Shown here in pieces: positions 35,501-45,700 of a DNA stretch of 64,000 nucleotides. The DNA is taken from positions 69,406,001 through 69,470,000 of the forward strand of contig CM060833.1 in NCBI GenBank assembly GCA_030762175.1. The letters are read 5' to 3'. The notes beneath the pieces are model-generated. The model saw only the letters and a list, made by a program, of their open reading frames with translations. It ran no database searches and was not told the origin of the DNA. This DNA comes from Metallyticus violacea. Taxonomy: Eukaryota; Arthropoda; Insecta; Mantodea; Metallyticidae. The position numbers and the translations under genes were made by a program. How positions within the stretch are numbered: the stretch's first letter is position 1; each line of letters starts with the position of its first letter.

Positions 35501-38500
35501 TGCTCTGGTAGCGGTGTAATAAACTTGTAGTTTACGTTTTCATCTCCGGCAATGTTGAAGTTCATTATGCTGTCTTTGTATTTGTAGATGTAGATTTTCT
35601 CTTAGGTTGCTAGTTCCTTGTACTGATTGTAATAATTTTGCTTTATTTTTTATGTCGTGATTTTGTGTTCAAAAATGATATACTACTGCTGATTTCTCTA
35701 TTTGCTTGTACTTTATGTTCCTTTAACCGTGTGCCAATGTTTATCTTTGTTTTTCCAATGTAGATTTTTTCACATTCTGAACAATTTATTTTGTAAATAC
35801 CTGATTTTTCCTCTTGTGGATTACTGTCATTAACATTATCTATCAGTAAGTTTTTAACATTAAATCTATTTGCTGTTAATATCAGGTTGGCACCGATTAA
35901 TAGATTTAATGTTAAAAACTTACTGATAATGTTAATGACAGTATTTCACAAGAGGAAAAATCAGGTGTTTACAAAATAAATTGTGCAGAATGTGAAAAAT
36001 TTTACATTGGAAAAACAAAGAGAAACACAGGCACATGGTTAAACGAACATTTTAGGAACATAAAGTACAAGCAAATAGAGAAATCAACAGTAGTATAGCA
36101 TTTTTGGACACAAAATCACGACATAATAAATATAGCAAAATTATTAAAATCAGTACAAGGACCTATGGAACTAGCAACCTGGGAGAAAATCTACATCTAC
36201 AAATACAAAGACAGCATAATTAACTTCGACATTGCCGAAGATGAAAACATAAACTACAAGTTTATCACTCTGCCACCAGAGCAGAATACACATTCCCACA
36301 GCTCAACGAATGATCCGACAGTTGAACTTTAGCCTGCCTGAAGATGGGAACTAAATGTTCTCAAAACCGGTTCCATACATTTATGAAAAGTAAGTGAAGC
36401 TTTAAGAGTATGTAGTTCAACTGAATCATACAATGATATCAATTAATATGATTAGCTTCACTGTGAAAGTTCCAATTTACATTTTAAGTATTTAAGTACA
36501 ACATTTTTTTCTGCTTTACTGCAGCATGTGGTGCCATGTCCTTTTTCCACTGTACAGTCAGAAATGGTCTCGCCACCTGCCAAGAGATATCATATTGCAC
36601 TATCAGCACTCATAGCAAGCATTTTTTTGTTTTTTTCAATATTTATTAGTAGTAAAAGGTAATTGATTTAATACTTGCCTTGTAGATGCCAGAAGTGCTT
36701 GCATTTTGCTGTGAAAAATACCTGAAGTCTTTGGAAAAGATTTTGAGACAGTGACTGCAATTCATCTTTCTGATTATTGTAAACTACATCTCAGATATTT
36801 TGTTTCAGCACCTCCAGATTAAATGGATTTTTGGCACATACTATGTTTTTGAGTTTTTTTCCACAAAAAGAAATTGCATGGATTTAAATTTGGGGATCTA
36901 GGGAACTGCAAACTCAAGCTAATAATTCTACCCTCTCTATTTTCTTAACCATATATGTTATGCTTCACTTGAAGAGTTTTTCTAGCTTGTATGAAGTTGC
37001 ACTCTTTTGCATTAATTACTTATACTCTTATGCAAGTGCAAAAGTAGTAAAAAACAGATTCAATGTTTTGTTTATATACTGGTGAGCATCAAGAATATCT
37101 TCATTAAAAGTAGACCCAACAATGAGCTTACATTAATAGACATGAAATGCTTATCTTTTGGTCATTAAGTGCAAGTGCAATTACTTAGGTAGGATTGAAA
37201 CTATTTGAGTACCCATTAAGTTCACATATCCTGAGGATTAAAATTATCCTAATCTGTCAAAAAATGTTATATTCAAGGTTTTAGAATCAAGAATTTCCTA
37301 ATGCACGCAATCAGTAAATCAGTTACAAAACCTCACAGCAGTCATTTTATATGGACAAAATGCATTAGCCGAGACTTGTCCTTAAAGACAAATACCTCTT
37401 GGTGCAGTAGACACACCTTTCACGAACAACACCAGAGAAAACTGAGCCCAATTCCAAGGAATGGTCCACCCATGTAGAGAAGTGATAGTGTGACTGCAAC
37501 AAATGCAGGTGAATGGAACAGTTGTAACACACGGAAACTAGCAATCATATGCAAAATTTACTTTTTAAGATGCATGTTAATAGTTAATCACATTCGGTAT
37601 ACAGTGAAATCAAATGGGAAACTTAATGTAGCAAAGTAACATGTAAAGTAAATAATAATCAAAGAGGAGAAGGCATCCATTTTAACAGTTATAAGTTTTG
37701 CATATATTATTTTTTTTTAAACTTAAATTTGCAACCTATGAATTGTTTTAACATAAAAAAGTAACATTTATTATATTAGAACAGTGTAGACAAATTATGA
37801 AGATAAAAAAAAAAGAGCCCCTGAAGGGATCGAATCCACTACTTTCTCATTAGTAGCATGATGCTCTAACCAACTACATTATCAGATTGACATAGCCAAC
37901 ATGATATATCTACTTACATTTGTTGAAGTCTCACTACCTGAAATTAGGCTCGGTTTTCTCTGCTGTTGTTCATAAAAGGAGGGATGATTACTGCACTAGG
38001 ATCCAGGAAAATTAGCTGAGTGGCTTTACATGCACTGCCATCAGATATACAAACTTGTGCAGCTAATCATGTTAAAGATTTTCAAGTAGAAGTTTCTAAT
38101 CCTAGCCTATTTCATCAAGCATCTCCACTGTTAAAACTGTATTTCAGCTTCTTGTCAATTAAAATGCCATTGGTTTGAACTGGTTCACCAATCTGACTTA
38201 CAGATTGAGATGTTACTTTGGAAAATTTAGCACAAAATTCTCTCCTACAGTGCTTGTACAATTTTTCTGTAAACAAAAATCATAAATTCTTTGTTCTGCA
38301 TGTATCAGCATACTCCATAATACACAAACACACACTAGAAAGCCTAACACTATTCTACAGAAAACTGAAACAGTTGGCATAATAAACATGACTGAGCGTG
38401 CACTTTACTCCATTCTTACATGAAATTGGCCATCCACTGAAAAGTAATCTGTTTTATTAATAAGTATATGCAAACTCCAGTTATGTAGCAGAATGAGGGC

Positions 38501-41500
38501 ATGGTATATGTACATATATTTGCACCATAAATGTTGAATATTAATTACATAATTTAATTATGAAGTGTAAGTTGAAACTTATAAATTGCCTTATGTTAAT
38601 AATTAGGCTCAAATGTGTGAGGTATTAAATTTTAATGTATTTTTCTTGTTTTTTTTGTGCACTCTAAATATTTATATTGATATTGTACAAGAAATAGGTT
38701 TTTATTATTTTTCTTTTCTTTGCTTGTTCATTTTTTTAGCAGTACATTCATAAATTTTTTACAGGAAAACATCTTTGAGGATGGAAGAAATCATTATAGT
38801 GACTTTCCATTGGAAATAAAGCCAGAAGTTGGAGAAAGTCAAAAACCAAATCTGTTTGTATTCATCAAATCTGAGGTTAGTTCACATCCATCTGGTGGTC
38901 TTTTCGTAAGCATATTAAACAGTAAGACTTCATATTAGGAGATTTGTGTGTAATTATAACTGTTTCCTAAATTATCGGTGTTCAAAAATTTATTTGATTA
39001 GTATGTTCATATTTTGCCACCAATAATAACAAAAGGTAACCTTTAGGCAAATAAACTTTGTTTTCTGTACAATGAATCTTGAGGTGAACATGTGTGCGGC
39101 ATTGTTCACATGTAAATTAGAATAAATTTGGTGCCTTTTTTTTTTTTTAAGGTGCTGATATTGTTTATTTATTTATTTAAGGAAAATTTTAATTTTGAGA
39201 GCAGAAGCATCCACAGAGGTGCTTCCCATTGAAAATAAAGCTGGATGTTGGAGAAAATAAGATAGTGAATGTAACTATTTAGACTACTTTTTTTATCCAT
39301 CAAATGAGTTTTTCAAGAAAATACTTTATGTAATCGTTTATGTACACTTAGAACCTAAAAAATTAATTTTATGTGTTAGTACCGAAGGTGGAGGGTAATC
39401 ATTTTAACAGAGAATAAGTTGACATTTTGCATTTACGAGAAAACAGGTTCATTTTTCGCAAAAAACTAATAACTGAGTAGAGCTATTTAAAATTTGCAAA
39501 GGCAATAACTTGTTTAAGTCACACACTTTTGGCTAGATCCCACAGATGCATTTCTGAATTTCAGTTGCCAGGCACCTGAACAGAACCTGACTTTAGACAT
39601 TATTTAAAAATTTTGTTGCAACCTGTATTTTAGAGTGCATGCAATTCTTCTTCTTCTTCTTCTTCTTCTTCTTCTTCTTCTTCTTCTTCTTCTTCTTCTT
39701 CTTCTTCTTCTTCTTCTTCTTCTTCTTCTTCTTCTTCTTCTTCTTCTTCTTCTTCTTCTTCTTCTTCTTCTTCTTCTTCTTCTTCCTCTTCCTCTTCCTC
39801 TTCCTCTTCCTCCTAACTATGCAGATGTAATGAAAATGGTTTAAGTCAGTAAATAATGCCCCTTTTATCAGAAAAGAACTTCATAATATTTACTGATAAT
39901 ATAAACAAAAACAAATTATGAGAAGAGTTATACTAAGAGAAAAGGACAGCAAAACACAGTGATATGTGACCAACACATAACACATGTTAAAAACCATTAT
40001 AGTTGCTAACAGACTAGTGGTTAATATTTAATCTGGAAGAATTGCATTTCATTCCTGGTTCTGCTGAGGAACTTTGCTAAAGGTATAATTGGAGAACAGT
40101 TATCAAATCCCAATCTTGAAAGCTGAATTGAAACCTGATGAGGTGCTTCTTTAACATCTTTCAACTTAAAAACTCAGCAAGCACATGCCCTTCATGGGCT
40201 GTTGTGCTAGGGATTAAGTTAAATATTTAATTTCTGCTATTAAAATCCTTGTGAAATAAGTTTTTGGAAATAATTATTCATTTGTTACATCAGTTCTGTA
40301 ATATTGACAGACAAATGAAATTATCATGGCCATGCCATTTTAAAGCCTATAGAGCTCATTAATTGTGTGACATATTTTGTCAAGTATTCTCATTATCACA
40401 TGAAAGCTATTTAGTAGTTAAGCCAAATGTTCATAAGTTGAAAACAAAATTGAAAGGTGTGAGGGTAAATCATTCTGTTGTTTGCTTTGGAGGTGACAAA
40501 AATTTTGAGCATGCTATAGCTTAAACATAAAGCATAAAATGTACCATATAACATGCCTGTATGTGCAAAACTCGTCAAAGATTTCATTCAGCTATATTTT
40601 CCAAACAAACACTCAAAGGTGCTGAAGTTCCACAACATGAAAGATAAACTAACCAAAGCTTGATTCTAACCTTACAAATGTTCAATATGTCCTCTGTTGA
40701 TCACTCGGCACACAACTAACCTATAATTGTATTTGTCCAAAATTTGATACATTAATCAGGGGTTACTCTGATGGTGGCAGCTGTGGAGTGTCACAGAACT
40801 TGGAAGTTTTGAAGCATGGGTGATGTGTAGACTATTTAGACTAGCTTTTTTATCGCATAACACCACAAAAAGAAGTGACATGGGGTCAAGTCTGGTGAAC
40901 TTAGTGCCCATCATGTAAATGACTGATCATTATCACTTGGCCAATTGAACACTACAGCATACATACACACACATGCACACACACATGCACACAAAAAAAC
41001 TGTTTTATGGAAATGTAATGGAGTGCTAGCTAGCTGTAGGATGAAGTTTCTCTTATCAGCTCCAGAAATGATATTTGGGCAACAATTCTCTCTATGAAGA
41101 AAAAGGGTTCATATACCTTGTTGAACATGACACAGAACACGTTGACTTTCATTGAGTCCCGAACATGCTGGACTATGACATGAGGGTTTTCTGTTCCCCA
41201 TATGTGGATATGAAGGTTTACTTGCCCCTAAAGGTGAAAAGTTACCTTGCAATTGAAGACTAACTTGTTCCTGAAACTTGTCTTCCACACATTCTTGTAT
41301 TTCATTGCAGAATGCAGCACTGCGTTATTTATCTGTCAGTGTAATTTCTTACAGGAGCAGCAGCAGCATGTACAGCTGCAGTCATAAATGTTTGCAAAGG
41401 ATTTTCCACAGCATTGCATGCTGCTGACTTGCTCCTAACATAGACTTCGTAGGACTGTTTACAAAAGCTTCCCTAAACTCTTCAACCTTCTCTTCTTACA

Positions 41501-42724
41501 TGCCAGCTGCCCTGAACACTTGCTATCACATAAATAACCAGTCAATTGAAATTTCCTATACCCCTTCATTATGCTATTTTAAACAGGTGGATCATTTTGA
41601 TGCCTGGCATGAAATGCTCTTTAGTTCAGATTCAGAATAAGCGAATTGAAGAATCCAAAATGCCTTTTTGTTTTGTGTTAGTGGGCCATTTTGTAGTAGG
41701 TTTTGGCACTTTGTTACTCTGAGTTATTGCTATGGCATTTCTTGTGGCTATCAGCAAAACTAAAATGGTAGCTGGTATTAGATGGCATTAGATATAAAAG
41801 TTGGTGACTTTATCTTTCATGTTGTGAAGTTTGAATGGTTTGTTTGGAAAACATAGCTGAATGAAAAGTTTCACAGACTTTGAATAAACCCTGTAGAACA
41901 CCCATAAATAATGTTCATACAGTACTCCTTTCTACTGCAAAACTTATTTTACCCAGCGCTTTGATTACTGTATCAGTAATACTAATTTTGATTTCATGGT
42001 TAAGCTCATGATTGTTATCTACAGAATTCTGCAATCTTCACAGAACTATGTTATTTGGAAAATATTATAAATAATATAAGAGAGAAAATCTGTTAAACAC
42101 TTTGTTATAAATGTCATAACTTAAAAAATTAGTACATTGTAGCTTGCATGATTGAATTAGAGAACATGCTCAAGTACTAAACTAGATGAGAAATAAATGA
42201 ATTAGAAAATGCTTTCCACATAAAATGTTTTATTTGCAAATGTGTATGTATTTGTATATATATAGGAAATTGCGACTTTTATATTGGGAAATTGAAACTG
42301 TTATATATACAGGTGTCACACAAAAAATTTGCCTTGCTCTTAACCCTTCTGTTTATCATGTGCCTCTACCTGAAGACCAAGATCGCGGGTTGGAACCCGG
42401 CCAGGACCGATGGATTTTTTCGGGCATAAAAATCTTAAGTATGGCTTCCTTCGGAAGGGAAGTAAAGCCGTGGGTCCCCTGTCGTACATTTACGGCACGA
42501 AAAACAACCTCAAGCCTGAAAGAGAGGCCTCTGAGCAAAATTTGTTGGCCGTTTCATGCCCTGGGTTGAATGGGATGCTGATGACCTGAGCTGTTAAAGA
42601 GCGTCCATAAATAAATAAATCAATCAATCTACCTGAAGAAGAACTAATCAGCTTGAAATATACTGTCAAAGCATATAATTTATTTGTTTTTCTTTACTTA
42701 AACCCTAAACATCCTAATGCACTA

Positions 42725-42756
<32 letters not shown>

Positions 42757-45700
42757 TCCACACACCCACACACCCACCCCACCCCCACCCCTACCCCTAC
42801 ACAAAAAATAATATATTTTCCAATAGTAATCAATTATATTAGTGACTTAATATTGGTGCCTTTATAAAAAATTAGTTCCTTTAAATGGTGTTTTTGGTTC
42901 TTGCCTAAAGAGTGCAAAAATTATACTGCTAAGTTTATATCTTAAGCATCTGCTATTAGGATTTTATTGAAAAATATTGTTTTTTAGAGATGATAATTGG
43001 AACTTGTGATATAATTGAAATCATAGTGTGATTGAGTTGAACTAAACACTTATTGCTCTACTTACTTGTCAATAAATGTAGCATTGGTTTCATGAATTTT
43101 TGTTTCCATTATCACCTAGAAAGTCAACTCAAAGCAATAAGAGTGTTCAGTTCTACTCAATCATACTATGATTTCAATTATATATTTTTATTTACTTAAT
43201 TTTTAAGGGGAATAGCTTAGGCTGCAGAGAACAAAGATGGTGGAAATTATATTTAAAAAGTTACATAGCTATAATTAATCTATTCAACTTGCATGGTCAT
43301 ACATACCAGAAATGTTATGTTACTTTTCTAAATATTTATAAACAGTTAAAGGGGTTGGATATAATATTGTTCATTATTTAATTAAAGGTTAAAGTTGGTG
43401 AGGACTTTCCACAAACAGAATCTTCAAGGTAAGCCTGCTAGATCTTATTCATATAAAACATTTGGATATATTTGTTAATATTGTTGCTCAATGCTACATT
43501 CTTATCTCCTGAAATTTATTTTCTATTTTCATGAACTCACAGTTAACATTGTTTGGGCATTCACTTTGGTTCTTGCAGTTTTACACTAAATGTAGGCTTC
43601 AAAGTCCAGTATACACAGTTAATTTAACATCCACTTGAATGCAGTTCTATTTACCTTTGTATAACACTTTTATTCTCCAATTGCTTCTTCTCCATATCCT
43701 TTCTGTTTAAGAATTCTTGTACAATGATTTTTCTAAATCATAATAAAAGTGTTTGATATTCATTCCTTATATAAACATACTGAGTAATCAAATTTATTCA
43801 GACTTTACTGATAATCTTTTGAAACGAATTATCTCACTGTTGTAGAGCAGGTTTCTATCAGATTAATTGGCCATCAGTTGTACTAGTTTTGAGAATTTGC
43901 TATGGAGGGCAGGTACACCTCAAAGAGGGAAAGAGAAAGTGAAAGACTTTTTTTTTTTTTGAGTAGTGTTTAATGCCTGTTTTTACTATTGAGGCACTAC
44001 AGGCGGTGGACAATGATGATACATGAAATGAAATGATATATTGGAAAAGGACATTTTTTAAGGAAGGAAGCGTTCCAGGCCTAAGTTCAGAGTACCTCCC
44101 CGGCATTTGCCAGTTATGAAGACTGAGGAAAACCTGGAAAAAACCTCATTCAGAGAGGACGGTTCTGGTGGGATTCGAACACCAGACCTCCCGCTCACGA
44201 GTCCGCCCCTTAACGACCTCGGCCACCCCATGGCGGAAGTGAAAGACTGTTACCACATTATAATTAAGTCAATTTGTCTACAAAATGCAGTCATGTTAGT
44301 TCTTTAACCATTCACTAAAATGCACACTATCAAAGTTGATCATCTTCAAGACAAGATGTGCTGAGAATAATGACATCATTTTTGTGGAATAAGTTTTTAG
44401 GAATAATTAGCTATCAGTTGATCTAGTTTTGAAAATTCACTATGAAGAGGGCATGCACACATGCACCTCAGAGAGGGAAAGAGAAAAGTTATTAATGCAT
44501 CATAGTTAATCCATTTTGTTTACAAACTGCAGTCATATTACATCTTTAACCACTTGCTAGATTGCACAGAATCACACTCTCAAAGCCTATACATTTCAAG
44601 GCAAGGTGCATTTAATAGCATTAGATCATCCATTTAAACTGATTTGCAGAACCACTATACCGGATTATCAAATTTATTCTAAATTTATCATATGTAATTT
44701 GAAATGAATTACATTAATGTTGTGTAGTGAGTTTCAATCAGAACAATCAGCTATTTCTGAGAATTCACTGTGGAGGGTGTGAGCGCACCTAAGAGAGGAA
44801 AAGAGAGAGAGAAAGAAAAGGGCTATTATCATGTCATAGTTAAATCAGTTTGTTTACCAATTGCAGTTGTATTAGTTTTTTAACCACTCAATAGGCTGCA
44901 TAGTATCATACTCAATGATACACTTCAAGAAAAGATGGGCTGACTAGCAATTACATCAATCATTCAAACTGACCTACAGTGAAATATGAATAAATTTAAT
45001 CACCCAGTATATACAGAGCGATCCAATAAACTATGAATTAAGTTGCTGTGTTTTTCCACTGAGCTTGCCATTGACTTGAAGAAAGTCATACTCTTCTGGC
45101 TGTCAATGTGAATCCAATAATTGTGAGTTCAGTTTAGTTATAAAGTGCAGTCTGTTTGGATCTGTATTTATTAGTGAATTATGACTCAATTTGCTTTCTA
45201 TAGCACACCATACTTGATCAGCATTGATGGATTTTTAGGGCATAAAAATCATAAGTATGGCTTCTTTTGTAGGAAAGTAAAGATGTGGTTCCCATGACCT
45301 AGATTTACAGTACATTAAAAAACTTCAAGCCTGAAAGAAGAAGCCTCTTGAGCAAAATTTATCACCTTTTGATGCCCCTGAATTGAATGAGACTTAAAGA
45401 TGTTAAAAGAGCATGTTTAAAAACAAACGAAATATACAAAATACTACACAACATGTATTTATTTAGAATTTATATGTGTTGACTCAATCAGTTTGTCAAG
45501 TTAAGAGATGATTTGAAGAAAGATTCCCAGGTGTAAAAATTCTAGACTTACAACTATCCATAATCTTTATAATAAATTTCAGGCCATGGGGTAGTGTTCA
45601 GTCTAAGAAACCTTACATAGGTTTCTCCCCAAAGAATCATTAGATGGCATTGGTCATTGTTTGTAGTATTTCCTTAAATAATCACTTAGAAATCTTACAC

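Larger units (their letters stand above)
34962..36486. mobile_element. composite Penelope-like unit bounded by inverted repeats
   Basis: About 85 bp at the left end (AAATGTAAATTGGAACTT ... CACAGTGAAGCTAATC ... TGATATCATTGTATGATTCA) recur inverted at the right end (36401-36486). Inside are a small palindromic element (35003-35165) and two opposite GIY-YIG fragments (35336-36446). It lies wholly in intron 1 of the zinc-finger gene. Confidence 0.8.

Noticed and set aside
39635..39844. Poly-Leu / poly-Phe open frames
   Set aside because: They are translations of the TTC tract; no splice or start context.
42225..42569. 114-codon plus-strand frame
   Set aside because: It runs through the SINE copy at 42377-42627; the peptide also appears (reversed context) at 19809-20036, another SINE.
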